The translations under genes and the position numbers were made by a program. The notes below the pieces were generated by a model that saw only the letters and a program-made list of their open reading frames with translations, did not search any database and was not told the origin of the DNA. A stretch of 64,000 nucleotides of DNA from Pedobacter miscanthi (lineage in GTDB: Bacteria; Bacteroidota; Bacteroidia; Sphingobacteriales; Sphingobacteriaceae): NCBI RefSeq assembly GCF_003315595.1, contig NZ_QNQU01000011.1, positions 62,001 through 126,000 on the forward strand, given 5' to 3'. Below are positions 23,049 to 32,540 of the stretch, piece by piece (within the stretch, counting starts at the first letter, position 1; each line of letters starts with the position of its first letter).

Positions 23049-24032
23049 TTATTTTTTGCTGCTATAGGTAAGGGTTACTTTTTGTGGTTCATTTCCATAA
23101 TCTGCCCAAAGCTGATCGAGGGTCTTCCCGGTTAAGGTTTCCCACGATTGTGCGGTATACTGATGTGCCCTTAACTGCTGATCTAATGTGGCAATTAATC
23201 CAGGTTTTACATTCTGTTCTAACCAGGCAAAAAAGCGGGCAGTAATGCGGTAACTGTTGGTATAACTCTGTTTTTCGTTATAAGCCGGCAAACTCCATTT
23301 CGAGCCTACATTATCTACCCCATATTTATAACGTACGTAATCGGCAATGCCTTCAGTTAACCAAACCGGACCAGCACTATAGCCATAACCCTGAACAATG
23401 TGCATGGTTTCGTGTGTAACCACATCAATATCAGTTGGGTGTGCTTTCATATAACCTGCGCTGAACAGAATTCTGTTACCACTGGCTTCTGCCACGGCTT
23501 TGTAGGCAGTATCTACCACGAATAGTACATCGTGGGTAGATTTATCATTAAACGTTTTTACCAAAGTTGGATAGATTTCGAAATAGGTAGAAATTAAGTT
23601 TTTTCTAACGTTTGGATCTAAATTCGGGTCTTTGCTGATGAAAGTTAAACTGTATCCTTTATGTTTTTCTTTACTATATGAAACCCAGTTTTTAGAAAGC
23701 GCGGTGAACAATTCCTTTTGGATTTTCTTTTGAGATTTGTTTTTAACCCATTCGCTGTTCACTTTAATTTCGCCGGCTTTGGCTTTAATTGTTGGAGTTT
23801 CATCAGTTACAAAATCCAAAACCACATTTCTTTTCGTCCGGTAACCATCTGCCTGCGCAAAGCCTGGATAAACCTGAAAAAAAGCAGCTTTTAGTTTGGC
23901 ATCTACAATGACATTAGTTGCACTGTCTTTATCGTTGTTGATGGTAATTTTATATTCTCTTTCTCTGTTTTGAGCAAAAGCAGTTCCTGTTAAGAATGAT
24001 ACCAACGCCAGGATTAAAAATTTCTTTTTCAT
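23049..24032 (-). CDS. Basic secretory protein-type metallopeptidase with a duplicated, degenerate N-terminal domain
   Basis: 327 residues with a signal peptide ending GTAFAQ. The C-terminal part (about 120-327) is a full basic secretory protein domain with VVTHETMHIVQGYG (HExxH) and GPVWLTEGIADYVRYKYGVDN. The N-terminal part (about 22-120) repeats the first half of that domain: YKITINN...DAKLKAAFFQVYPGF lines up with YSLTFIS...VRKNLISTYFEIYPTL, and VLDFVTD with VLFVVDT. It ends before any HExxH and so cannot bind zinc. It is close in sequence to the gene at 22094, so a tandem duplication is likely. It lies downstream of the HExxH lipoprotein gene behind a terminator-like hairpin. Confidence 0.83.
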   Translation of the reverse strand: MKKKFLILALVSFLTGTAFAQNREREYKITINNDKDSATNVIVDAKLKAAFFQVYPGFAQADGYRTKRNVVLDFVTDETPTIKAKAGEIKVNSEWVKNKSQKKIQKELFTALSKNWVSYSKEKHKGYSLTFISKDPNLDPNVRKNLISTYFEIYPTLVKTFNDKSTHDVLFVVDTAYKAVAEASGNRILFSAGYMKAHPTDIDVVTHETMHIVQGYGYSAGPVWLTEGIADYVRYKYGVDNVGSKWSLPAYNEKQSYTNSYRITARFFAWLEQNVKPGLIATLDQQLRAHQYTAQSWETLTGKTLDQLWADYGNEPQKVTLTYSSKK

Positions 24033-24053
24033 GTGTTATTTGTGTGTTTTGAT

Positions 24054-24092
24054 AAAAAAGGAAAGATCCAGCCTATTATGCTGAATCTTTCG
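24054..24092 (-). terminator. Terminator-like hairpin between the HExxH lipoprotein and duplicated peptidase genes
   Basis: On the minus strand GAAAGATTCAGC ... GCTGGATCTTTC is followed by CTTTTTT. It ends about 21 bp before the next start codon. Confidence 0.75.
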
Positions 24093-24103
24093 CTGTAATA
24101 AAT

Positions 24104-25075
24104 TTAGTAGCTAATATTAGGGAAATCGGTTTTAGCTTTTGCAAGCATTGGTGCCCAATCTGCACCTTTTTCGTCTTTCGGTCCGAAAGCGCTTAATGCC
24201 AGCGAAGTCAGATCTGCTTTGGCTGCGCCGCTCCAAAAGTGGATAAATTCGCCAAAGTTCATTTTGCGGGTATATTGCTGATAACTTTTGCCCTGTACAG
24301 TAATGGCTTGTTTAGGAAATTGTTGTGATAACAGGGTGAAAAAACCGTTTAGCACTTTTGTTTTACCATAGTTTTCGTAAATCGGCAAAAACCAGTTTTT
24401 AAACCATTGTGTACCTGCTCTCGGATAACTATCGGTTGTGGTCATCATCTTAGCAGACCAGCGTTGTGCATCGGCAGGTCTGTTTAAGCCCAGATATACA
24501 TCGTACTGATAGATTTCCATCCATTTACTATCGTGCCAGATATCGAAAGCGGGAGATTCTTTTACCCCTTTTGAGGCACCTTCTACGATATGGCCAATTT
24601 CGTGCGTTGATAAATCAATATCGTTATCTAGCCCGGTTACCCAGGCATCAAGGTCGTTAGAACCGCAATCGGTAACATTCCGGTAATCATGCCCTGCATC
24701 AAGATAAGTACCCGGATGACCACCACCGTATTTACCGGCATGATAAATCACAAATAAACGGCTATCGTCGCCAAATTTTCCATAGGCTTTTTTGGTGTAG
24801 TTCCAGGCTTCTGCCATGTAGATTTTTGGCCAGGTAATGGTTGATTTAACGTCGCCATCATAATAAACCACAACACTGGTATCGTAATAAACGCGGTTTA
24901 ACAATTGAATGTGTTCAAACCAGTGTTCTTTCCAGGTTTTGGGTGGTGCATCTGGCGGATCTACAGTTTCTACAAGCGGAGGGGCCGGTTTTACGGTTTC
25001 AACAGGTGCTTTTTTACTATTGCAAGCAAGTAGTACAAACACTGCAATGGCTGATAATGGGAGAATGTTTTTCAT
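24104..25075 (-). CDS. Lipoprotein with HExxH zinc-peptidase motif
   Basis: 323 residues from ATG 25073-25075. This start gives a lipoprotein signal (AVFVLLAC, Cys about residue 18), whereas the longer frame runs into the upstream terminator. After a Pro/Val-rich tether (APVETVKPAPPLVETVDPPDAPP) the body carries DLSTHEIGHIVEGASKG (HEIGH, zinc motif). A downstream DIWHDSKWMEIYQYDVYLG may supply other ligands. I recognise no precise family; it is probably a surface or periplasmic metallopeptidase. It sits directly after a SusC/SusD pair and before a second peptidase gene, so it likely works on glycoprotein substrates (inference). Confidence 0.72.
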   Translation of the reverse strand: MKNILPLSAIAVFVLLACNSKKAPVETVKPAPPLVETVDPPDAPPKTWKEHWFEHIQLLNRVYYDTSVVVYYDGDVKSTITWPKIYMAEAWNYTKKAYGKFGDDSRLFVIYHAGKYGGGHPGTYLDAGHDYRNVTDCGSNDLDAWVTGLDNDIDLSTHEIGHIVEGASKGVKESPAFDIWHDSKWMEIYQYDVYLGLNRPADAQRWSAKMMTTTDSYPRAGTQWFKNWFLPIYENYGKTKVLNGFFTLLSQQFPKQAITVQGKSYQQYTRKMNFGEFIHFWSGAAKADLTSLALSAFGPKDEKGADWAPMLAKAKTDFPNISY

Positions 25076-25097
25076 AGCATTTATATTTAATGGGTTT

Positions 25098-25137
25098 AAA
25101 AAAAGCACCGTGGTGAAACACCCGGTGCTTTTTTTAT
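25098..25137 (-). terminator. Terminator after susD (copy A)
   Basis: AAAAAAAGCACCG and CGGTGCTTTTTTT form a strong A/T-flanked stem starting 2 bp past the SusD stop. The next start codon is about 23 bp further on. Confidence 0.85.
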
Positions 25138-25138
25138 T

Positions 25139-26965
25139 TTACCAGCCTGTATTTTGTACAATTAAAGGAACTTTTTGAACTTCGCCATTAGGTATGGGCC
25201 ATAAATAATGTTTCTTTTGGAAAACCCTGTTTTCGATAACCACCGGTGTGAAAAATCCAGGTGCATTTTGAGAAATATTTAAACCCCTGATCTGCGTATC
25301 TGTAGTTTCGGCAATTTTCCATTCCCTGGTGTAGAAATAACGGTCTAACTCAAAAGCAAGTTCTACACGTCTTTCTTTACGAATAGCTTCTCTCATATCT
25401 GTCGGCACGGCGATTCCACCGCTCCCGTAAATAGGAATACCAGCTCTGGTACGAATTTTATTAAGATAAATTAAAATGTCCGGATCTGAAGGATTTGATT
25501 CCTGCAAAGCTTCAATATAGTCTAAGTAAATCTCAGCCAATCTGATTACACTGAATGTTGGTCTGCCTGTATTTCTACCAGAAACTCCCATGTGTTTTCT
25601 CGGCGTGTACCCTGTTTTAGTATAATCGGTATTTGAGATATTTGATTTACCCGCATTACCATTAAATTCAAAGCTAGTAATAATAGTTGATTGTGGATTG
25701 ATCCATCTACGACCTGAATAAGTAATATTTGTGTAAAAACGGGGCTCACGGTTTACGAACATATTGCTGATTACTCTAGCTGCACCCTGATCATTCTGAT
25801 CTGGTGCCTGATAAGCTGAAGTTCCGGAAGCGCTATAACTAGGATCATCCTGAATAGACAAGCCGTTAACCGTAAAAAATGCATCAACCATTTGTTGCGA
25901 AGCAGACAAGAACGAACCTCCCTTATCTGTGTCTGGAGCACCAAGGTGATTAGGCGTCACTGAGTATTGATAATTGGTAGCATCTCCAGTTCTAGCGAAA
26001 ATTATTTCAGAATTCCAGGTTGCCAGCATTACATCTCTGGTGGCTATAAAAGCTCTGTTAAATGCTGTATTTGGCACACCAGCAGGTGTTGAACTTACGG
26101 TATATAATGTATAACTGGCGTAGTTAGAGTTATTTAAGAACGCCTTGGCTGCTGTTGCCAGCCTGGTCCATTTTGCAACACTATAAGTTTGGTTAATCAG
26201 TTGTTTACCATCTTTATTTTTAAGACTTGCATAATCCGTATTCCCATTAAATAATGGACGAGCTGCTGTTAATAAAGCTTTGATTTTATAAGCTTCGGCA
26301 ACTGAACCATTAATATGCCCATAGTCTTCTGCCGATTGTGGTGTTGCAGGCAAACCTTTAATTGAAGCGTCTAACTCGCTTACAATGTAATCGATACACT
26401 CATCCATAGAGTTACGTGGTTTACTGATTGCTTCGAGTGGCGCATCCGAAGCTATCGGATCGTTCCCTAGCAGAACCACTGGTCCGTACTGTCTAACCAG
26501 ATAGTAATAATATATTGCTCGTAAGGCTCTTGCCTCATTATAATAACGGTTAACAAAGTCAATACCGCCAATATTACAATCTGTACATTTAGTTACATTA
26601 GCCATAAATGCACTTGCAGACTGTATTCCACGGTAAAAATTTTGCCAGTGGTAGTTTACCTCATTTCTTGTAGCATCCCAGGCACCTGAGTTTACCACCT
26701 CACTAAAGTTAGGCAAAGTATAATCGGCTTCGTCTGATGCAGCTGTCCATGGACCGATATTACCAGCCTGACTTGGAAAACGATCTTCAGTTTGACTTGG
26801 AATTGTGGCATAAATATTTGACAAAGCCCTATCAACGGTATTCTTTTTTTCATACACCTGATCAAATGTAAGTCTATCATCAGGTACCTGATTTAGAAAT
26901 TTCTTACAGCCATAATTGCCAACAATCAGCAATGCCGCAACTGAGTATATAAATATTTTTTTCAT
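25139..26965 (-). CDS. SusD/RagB-family glycan-binding lipoprotein (pair A)
   Basis: A 608-residue surface lipoprotein with lipobox IVGNYGC (Cys20). N-terminal SusD-like region: FLNQVPDDRLTFDQVYEKKNTVDRALSNIYA. TPR-type region: YYNEARALRAIYYYYLVRQYGPVVLL. C-terminal SusD domain: RLAEIYLDYIEALQESNPSDPDILIYLNKIRTRAGIPIYG and RKERRVELAFELDRYFYTREWK, ending YLWPIPNGEVQKVPLIVQNTGW. It forms the lid of the SusC transporter encoded 10 bp upstream. It is only distantly like the SusD proteins at 37.7 and 43.9 kb. Confidence 0.95.
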   Translation of the reverse strand: MKKIFIYSVAALLIVGNYGCKKFLNQVPDDRLTFDQVYEKKNTVDRALSNIYATIPSQTEDRFPSQAGNIGPWTAASDEADYTLPNFSEVVNSGAWDATRNEVNYHWQNFYRGIQSASAFMANVTKCTDCNIGGIDFVNRYYNEARALRAIYYYYLVRQYGPVVLLGNDPIASDAPLEAISKPRNSMDECIDYIVSELDASIKGLPATPQSAEDYGHINGSVAEAYKIKALLTAARPLFNGNTDYASLKNKDGKQLINQTYSVAKWTRLATAAKAFLNNSNYASYTLYTVSSTPAGVPNTAFNRAFIATRDVMLATWNSEIIFARTGDATNYQYSVTPNHLGAPDTDKGGSFLSASQQMVDAFFTVNGLSIQDDPSYSASGTSAYQAPDQNDQGAARVISNMFVNREPRFYTNITYSGRRWINPQSTIITSFEFNGNAGKSNISNTDYTKTGYTPRKHMGVSGRNTGRPTFSVIRLAEIYLDYIEALQESNPSDPDILIYLNKIRTRAGIPIYGSGGIAVPTDMREAIRKERRVELAFELDRYFYTREWKIAETTDTQIRGLNISQNAPGFFTPVVIENRVFQKKHYLWPIPNGEVQKVPLIVQNTGW

Positions 26966-26975
26966 CCTTTTAATT

Positions 26976-29900
26976 TTAAAAATTAGCGGTAAGACCTAAA
27001 GAGTAATTAGAGGTTAAAGGGTATCTGGTACCATTAGTGGTTTGTAGCTCAGGATCCCAAAGTTTAAATTTGCTAATGGTAAATACATTATAACCAGTTG
27101 CATAAATCCTTAAGCGTTTAACACCGATTGATTTAATCCCTTCTTTAAGCGTGTAACCTAAATCTGCATTTTTTAACCTTAAGAAACTGATATCACGTTT
27201 CCACCAGGTGCTTGGTTGGTAGTTATTGTTATTGGTACCGCCGTAAGATAAACGTGGGTAAACCGCATTCTGATTTGGATTGCTCGGGGTCCAGCGATCG
27301 GCAGCTACTGCCAACATGTTGCCCAAACCGCCAGAATTAGCAAATGAAGGGATATTCAATAAAATATCAGCATTATCCTGCCCCTGAAAGAATAAACCAA
27401 AATCAAAATTTTTATAGGTTAAAGAGAAACCAAAACCGTAAGTTGTACTTGGAACATCACCTCTACCAATTACTGTCTGGTCAAATGAATCTATTTTACC
27501 ATCGCCATTTAAATCTTTATATTTAATATCACCTGGTATTAGTGGTCCAAATTGTGTTGGACTAGCATTAATTTCGGCTTGGGTTTCAAATAATTTTTCG
27601 GCTACATAACCAAAACGAGATAAAATATTTAAACCTCTTTGCTCTAACCATGGATATGCCTTAGGTGCTTGGTCGTTCTCAATTACCTTATCTTTGTTAT
27701 ATGTAAAATTAGCCCTGAAATTAATCGAGAAATCTTTGCCTAACTGTGCATCATATTGTAAGGTACCATCAATACCCTTATTTTCTACAATACCTAGGTT
27801 ACCAATCGGCGTATTGGCCAAACCAATGTAATTAGGAACAGTTCCTCTGGTTATAAACTGGTTATCTCTTTTTTCTTTATAGAAATCTACAATTAATGAA
27901 AGATTATTATTTAGGGTTTTCATTTCAAAACCTAAATCCTGTTTACGGGTTTCGGCCCAGGTTACATCTACACCATAAGCCGTTACACCCAAACCACCTG
28001 TAGTTGTAGAGTTTCCTGGTGTAACATTTCCACTTTGACCCCAGGTATAACCGGTTGAATTTCCAACTTTTGTTAAATAATAGAAACGGTCACCCTCATT
28101 TTGTGCATATCCGCCACCACTGCCACCACTACCCACAATACCATCCGAATAACGGAATTTAACCATCTGAATAGCATTTTTAAGGGGTTCAAAGAATTTC
28201 TCGTTCGATAATAACCATCCCACACCAAGTGCCGGGAAGAAACCATATCGTTTATCGGGTGCAAAATTTTCTGATCCATTATAACCTACGTTAAACTCAA
28301 AGAAATATTTATTGTCGTAAGCATAAGTAGCTCTACTGGCAATACCCTGCAACCTATATGGAAGAGAAAGTGTTAGGTTACCTGCAAACGGATTTGAATT
28401 ATCGTTTTGGTTATATAATAATAAGCCACTTAAAGCATGTTTGCCAAAAGTACGGTTATAGTTAACGGCTGCTTCAAAATACATCTTCTTATCGCCGCTA
28501 TTGGCAATACCGTAATTTAAGAAATCCTGACCCTGTAAGACTAGACCATATTTGTATCCTGATGTAGGATCACCAGCTTTGTTATACGGATCGATAGGAT
28601 TTATACGGTAAAGTGATTCTCTTTTTTCTCTTGTTAAGGTGTTCGAATTGTTAATATCAAAAGAAAACATCGAAGTAACAGAAAGACCAGGCGTAATTGC
28701 TTTTAAATCTTGTGTTAACCTAAGGTTAGAATACAATTGATTACTATATCCCTCCTTATATCCATTTCTGGTAATATCGCCATAAGGGTTACGCTGATCT
28801 GCTTGAGGACTAATGCCTGGCAAGCTGCCATTTGGATACAGAATCGGAAACGACGTTGGATTAATCTGGAAAGCCTGAGAAAAAATATCTTGGGCATTAT
28901 ATTGACTTGGATAAGTAGTTTGCCCTAAAATACCTTTAATACCCAAATCCATTTTAGTTGTTCCTGTAATATCCCAGTTTAAATTGGCACTTACATTATA
29001 TCTGCTGAAGTTTTGCTTTACTGCAGAATTAGCTGCCTCTTCGGTTTTAAACAAACCATCTTCACCATAATAGCCTAATGAAACGTAATATTTGGCATTG
29101 CTTACTCCTCCTGAAAGGTTAGCCGTGGCAGACCTATTTCTACCAAAATCGTTATAAATGGCATCAAACCAGTTCACATTTGGATAAAGGATCGGATCGG
29201 TACCAGCAGCTGTTTTCTGTATCGCATCTATGGTATAAGCCGGGTTAAATGCGCCAGCAGCTCCACCTCTTAAATAATCAGAATATTTAGCTTCATTGGC
29301 TAAATTCATATAATCAACACCATCAATTAACTGTGGCCTTTTAGTGAAACGGCTTACTCCTTCGTAATACTCCACATTGATTTTAGGTGTTCCGATTTTA
29401 CCCTGTTTAGTATTGATCAGGATTACCCCGTTTGCTCCGCGGATACCATATACCGCTGTTGCGGCAGCATCTTTAAGTACAGTAAAGTTTTCTACATCAT
29501 ATACACTGATATCGTTAAGGTTACGATTAGGAACACCATCAATGATTACCAATGGTCCACGATCATTAGCGGTTAGTGAAGATATACCGCGTATAAAAAT
29601 ATCAGAACCTGTAGCACCGGGCTCCCCATTTCTAGTTACATTAACCACGCCGGGAATCCGACCTGCCAAAAGCTGGCTCATGCTCGAAACCGGCTGTTTT
29701 AATTCTTCAGCTTTTACTGATGATTGCGCACCAACCAAGCTTTCCTTTTTCTGCGTACCAAAACCAACAATAGCAACCTCCTGTAAGTTAGCACCGGTTG
29801 TTTCCTTTAAGCGGATATCCAGTACCTTTTGAGTACCCACTGTGATTTCTTTTGTATCATAACCAACATAAGTTATAACTAATACTGTATTTTGATCGGG

Positions 29901-30191
29901 AACTGTAATAGTAAATGCGCCATTTGTATCTGCAGCTGCACTGGTAGAACTTCCTTTTACTTTAACACCTGCACCGGGTAACGGCAGACCTGCCTCATCT
30001 TTAATTATACCACGAATTACAATGTCAGCTATGGCTTGGTTAACCACAACCGAACTGCTTAAATTAATGGCCGAAGCATGTGCTGTTGCATAAAAACCAC
30101 TGCTTAAGGCCACTGTAAAAGCAAGTGCCTTAAAAGCACAATCTTTAAGCCTGAGCCTGCCCCCAGTTAAATTAGTATTTTTTTTCTTCAT
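26976..30191 (-). CDS. SusC/RagA-family TonB-dependent transporter (pair A)
   Basis: A 1071-residue outer-membrane importer. The N-terminus is unusual in carrying a polar stretch (MKKKNTNLTGGRLRLKDCAF) before the hydrophobic signal. Residues about 58-130 form the carboxypeptidase-like domain (IVIRGIIKDEAGLPLPGAGVKVKGSS). The plug has GTQKKESLVGAQSSV and LKDAAATAVYGIRGANGVILINTKQGK. The barrel ends GLTANF. It has SusD 10 bp downstream and an F5/8-type lipoprotein gene 120 bp upstream; the leader between them carries two small hairpins (30207-30221 and 30256-30272). It imports large oligosaccharides or glycopeptides; the substrate is inferred from the GH92 and peptidase neighbours. Confidence 0.95.
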   Translation of the reverse strand: MKKKNTNLTGGRLRLKDCAFKALAFTVALSSGFYATAHASAINLSSSVVVNQAIADIVIRGIIKDEAGLPLPGAGVKVKGSSTSAAADTNGAFTITVPDQNTVLVITYVGYDTKEITVGTQKVLDIRLKETTGANLQEVAIVGFGTQKKESLVGAQSSVKAEELKQPVSSMSQLLAGRIPGVVNVTRNGEPGATGSDIFIRGISSLTANDRGPLVIIDGVPNRNLNDISVYDVENFTVLKDAAATAVYGIRGANGVILINTKQGKIGTPKINVEYYEGVSRFTKRPQLIDGVDYMNLANEAKYSDYLRGGAAGAFNPAYTIDAIQKTAAGTDPILYPNVNWFDAIYNDFGRNRSATANLSGGVSNAKYYVSLGYYGEDGLFKTEEAANSAVKQNFSRYNVSANLNWDITGTTKMDLGIKGILGQTTYPSQYNAQDIFSQAFQINPTSFPILYPNGSLPGISPQADQRNPYGDITRNGYKEGYSNQLYSNLRLTQDLKAITPGLSVTSMFSFDINNSNTLTREKRESLYRINPIDPYNKAGDPTSGYKYGLVLQGQDFLNYGIANSGDKKMYFEAAVNYNRTFGKHALSGLLLYNQNDNSNPFAGNLTLSLPYRLQGIASRATYAYDNKYFFEFNVGYNGSENFAPDKRYGFFPALGVGWLLSNEKFFEPLKNAIQMVKFRYSDGIVGSGGSGGGYAQNEGDRFYYLTKVGNSTGYTWGQSGNVTPGNSTTTGGLGVTAYGVDVTWAETRKQDLGFEMKTLNNNLSLIVDFYKEKRDNQFITRGTVPNYIGLANTPIGNLGIVENKGIDGTLQYDAQLGKDFSINFRANFTYNKDKVIENDQAPKAYPWLEQRGLNILSRFGYVAEKLFETQAEINASPTQFGPLIPGDIKYKDLNGDGKIDSFDQTVIGRGDVPSTTYGFGFSLTYKNFDFGLFFQGQDNADILLNIPSFANSGGLGNMLAVAADRWTPSNPNQNAVYPRLSYGGTNNNNYQPSTWWKRDISFLRLKNADLGYTLKEGIKSIGVKRLRIYATGYNVFTISKFKLWDPELQTTNGTRYPLTSNYSLGLTANF

Positions 30192-30311
30192 AAAATTTTT
30201 GTTGTTAACAGCAATGCTGTTATTTGGTCTATTGATCAGTTGAAAATTTTATTTTCTGCCGTTAAATGGCAGTATAAATCTTGATATGTTATTTACAAAA
30301 ACAGTTAAACA

Positions 30312-30872
30312 CTACTGCTGCTCTTCCGGCACCTCAATTACTCTCCATTCAGCCAATTGAAATAAAGCACCACCGTTATTCGCTGTAATGCTCAATCTGT
30401 AGTATTTATACAGTTCCTTGTTTTTGAAGCTGTATGTTTTGGTTAGTTTGCGACTCGAAAATGTTTCACCAGTTCTGGTATCAAGATCTACCCAGTTATT
30501 ACCATCTGTAGAACCGCTCAGTTTCAAGTTTTTAGGATCCCTGTCGGGAGCATCATCACCTGATGTTAAAGTATAGGATGCCACCTGCTGGGGCGAAGGG
30601 AATGTTAGCTGCATGTACAGGCTTGATTGGTAAGGATTGATCAAAAACTTTGAATTGATGTCGTTATCCACCACTTTTAAAGATCCTTCTCCCCCTGATG
30701 CACCGGCACCGTTTTCGATGTTAACAGAAAGTACAGCCTTAGCGGTCACATCTACTTTTGCTTTCCAGGTAAAAAGATCCACTGCCGGATACTCTTCTTT
30801 ACCACATCCAAGAAGTAAAGTTAGAGCAAAGCAGAGCCCGACAGCTTTCTTGGTCATTTTTAAAAGATTCAT
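30312..30872 (-). CDS. F5/8-type C (discoidin-like) domain lipoprotein
   Basis: A 186-residue lipoprotein: signal GLCFALTLLLGC with a Cys about residue 23. It has one F5/8 type C / galactose-binding-like beta-sandwich at about 60-182 (DNDINSKFLINPYQSSLYMQLTFPSPQQVASYTLTSGDD, LKLSGSTDGNNWVDLDTRTGE, YKYYRLSITANNGG..FQLAEWRVI). Such proteins upstream of SusC are usually surface glycan-binding proteins. It is the first gene of the unit with SusC/SusD pair A, and two LacI-type operators lie upstream (31233 and 31331). Sugar specificity cannot be read from the sequence. Confidence 0.82.
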   Translation of the reverse strand: MNLLKMTKKAVGLCFALTLLLGCGKEEYPAVDLFTWKAKVDVTAKAVLSVNIENGAGASGGEGSLKVVDNDINSKFLINPYQSSLYMQLTFPSPQQVASYTLTSGDDAPDRDPKNLKLSGSTDGNNWVDLDTRTGETFSSRKLTKTYSFKNKELYKYYRLSITANNGGALFQLAEWRVIEVPEEQQ

Positions 30873-31232
30873 AATTGATTAATTTATAGTTTGTTAGTTA
30901 TTAAAATGTGCAATAGTTAATCGCAGATCAATAAGTGATCAGGAACTTTAATGTTTAAGTGCGTTAAGCTTTTTTACGTACTGCCAAAAACACCCTATAA
31001 TGATAAACCATATTGAGCCATAGGCTTGCATTTGTACTGGTTTAGCTGAATAAAAAACATCATGTAGCCTGCGGCAATGCCACTTCTGGTTAATGTTTTT
31101 TTAAATGAAATGAGTATTTAGTTTGTTTTGGTTTCCCGTTTAAAGCGGAATGGGGATAATTATCAGGTAAATTTTAGTTCATTTAGTTTCTCCTCGTATT
31201 TCTGTATGAATGATTAGTTAGTTATTAGTTAG

Positions 31233-31248
31233 ACTAAAACGTTTTAGT
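31233..31248. promoter_or_regulatory. LacI-type operator ACTAAAACGTTTTAGT
   Basis: Perfect 16-bp palindrome upstream of the unit F5/8 lipoprotein-SusC-SusD. It is the best match in the set. Confidence 0.75.
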
Positions 31249-31330
31249 TTTTTTCGATAAAAAAATGCCTGATATGGCCGGCAATTTTTTGACTGTATAT
31301 CTGCTGCTTAAAAATTATAAACAGCTGGCT

Positions 31331-31346
31331 ACTAAAACGTTTTATT
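31331..31346. promoter_or_regulatory. LacI-type operator ACTAAAACGTTTTATT
   Basis: Second site, 98 bp from the perfect palindrome at 31233. That spacing could allow looping by a tetramer or side-by-side dimers. Confidence 0.7.
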
Positions 31347-31593
31347 AAGCAATAATAAGTATATTCTTAATAAAACAAGAATTATATATCTTTTTTTTAA
31401 TAAGAAAATATGAAAAATGTGTCAATTGATTAGATATAGGAGAAAAACAAATGAAAATATCCTACAAAAATTATGCTTTTCTTAAGAAAAAAGAAAAAAT
31501 GAGGATTAACAGTAGAATTGCTTTATTAATATTACAATTCTACCGTTATTTTTAAGAAAACTGAAAGAATTTAATGCCCTCTGGCAAAATACC

Positions 31594-32469
31594 TTATGTT
31601 AAACTTAAATCGCAGCAACTCGCCGCACCTATTAAGGCTGCATGTTCCTTAAGTTCTGAGATTTTGATATCAGTTTCTATACCATTACCCTTTAAAGTTG
31701 CAATCAGCTCAGGCGAAAATGCACTAAAAGATTGTGCAATATTACCACCAACAATTACGGTATCGATTTTATGTTTTTTTATAATGGGAATTAAAAACTG
31801 GGCAAGGTTATAACCAAATTCCATAAACACCCTGGTGGCAAAATGGTTGGTATCTACAATTTCTACAAGCTCCTTTACCCCATCCACAACTTCTCCGCTA
31901 AGTTGGTTAAAACGTTTTACGAACCAGCGCGTAGAAAGGTAATCTTCCGCAATTCCATCTAAAAATTCAGAGTTCCAAAGGTCTGCATCAAAGGCTTTAT
32001 AGTTTAAGCAAAGTGATGAGCCAAGGCCTGTGCCTAAAGTAAGTCCTAATACGTTAGCGTTTCCTTTTGCGGCACCGGCAAAAACCTCACCCTGTAAAAA
32101 GCCAGCGGCATCGTTGATGAAGTGGATATTTTCTGTAGGAATATCCAAACGTTTGGCCAGTTCTTCTTTCACGTTAACCTGGTAAAGTGATTTAAACTTA
32201 TCCTGATCTTTGATCAGTGAAATTCCCTGATCGTAATTAAACGGACCGGGCATGGCAATCCCTACATTCCTTGCACCGTTTTTAATGTTCTGAAAAGCCT
32301 TGCTTATAATATCGCACCATGCCGATAAAATCACTTCTTTATTCTCCTGTGAGTTCACAGGGCTACGTTTAATGGAATTTTCGACCAAAGTTCTTGTTTC
32401 TAAATCCACCAATGCGGCCGTAATATGCGAGCCGCCAATATCTACACCTAATGCAACAGGCTTTTCCAT
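31594..32469 (-). CDS. ROK-family sugar kinase lacking the zinc motif
   Basis: A 291-residue cytosolic kinase-like protein of the ROK family: phosphate-1 motif ALGVDIGGSHITAALVD, FINDAAGFLQGEVFAG (catalytic Asp), LGLTLGTGLGSSL (phosphate-2) and VIVGGNIAQ (adenosine). The usual CxCGxxGCxE zinc-binding motif is missing; the equivalent segment reads FLDGIAEDYLSTRWF. ROK members without zinc exist, but the specificity rules differ. In this locus it probably phosphorylates mannose or another sugar released by the GH92 enzymes (inference). It is last in the unit DUF4965-GH92-ROK. Confidence 0.87.
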   Translation of the reverse strand: MEKPVALGVDIGGSHITAALVDLETRTLVENSIKRSPVNSQENKEVILSAWCDIISKAFQNIKNGARNVGIAMPGPFNYDQGISLIKDQDKFKSLYQVNVKEELAKRLDIPTENIHFINDAAGFLQGEVFAGAAKGNANVLGLTLGTGLGSSLCLNYKAFDADLWNSEFLDGIAEDYLSTRWFVKRFNQLSGEVVDGVKELVEIVDTNHFATRVFMEFGYNLAQFLIPIIKKHKIDTVIVGGNIAQSFSAFSPELIATLKGNGIETDIKISELKEHAALIGAASCCDLSLT

Positions 32470-32540
32470 TCTATATCTATATTTCTGTTATCTATTTTCT
32501 TATTTAATCAGATAGTTCGCCAAAAATAGCAATTCAATAT

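Larger units (their letters stand above)
30873..31593 (-). other. 721-bp regulatory gap, no gene seen
   Basis: AT-rich DNA between the ROK kinase stop and the F5/8 lipoprotein start. It holds two TAAAACGTTTTA-type operators (31233-31248 and 31331-31346), about 360 and 460 bp upstream of the lipoprotein start, which implies a long leader. No open frame of credible quality is present. Confidence 0.6.
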
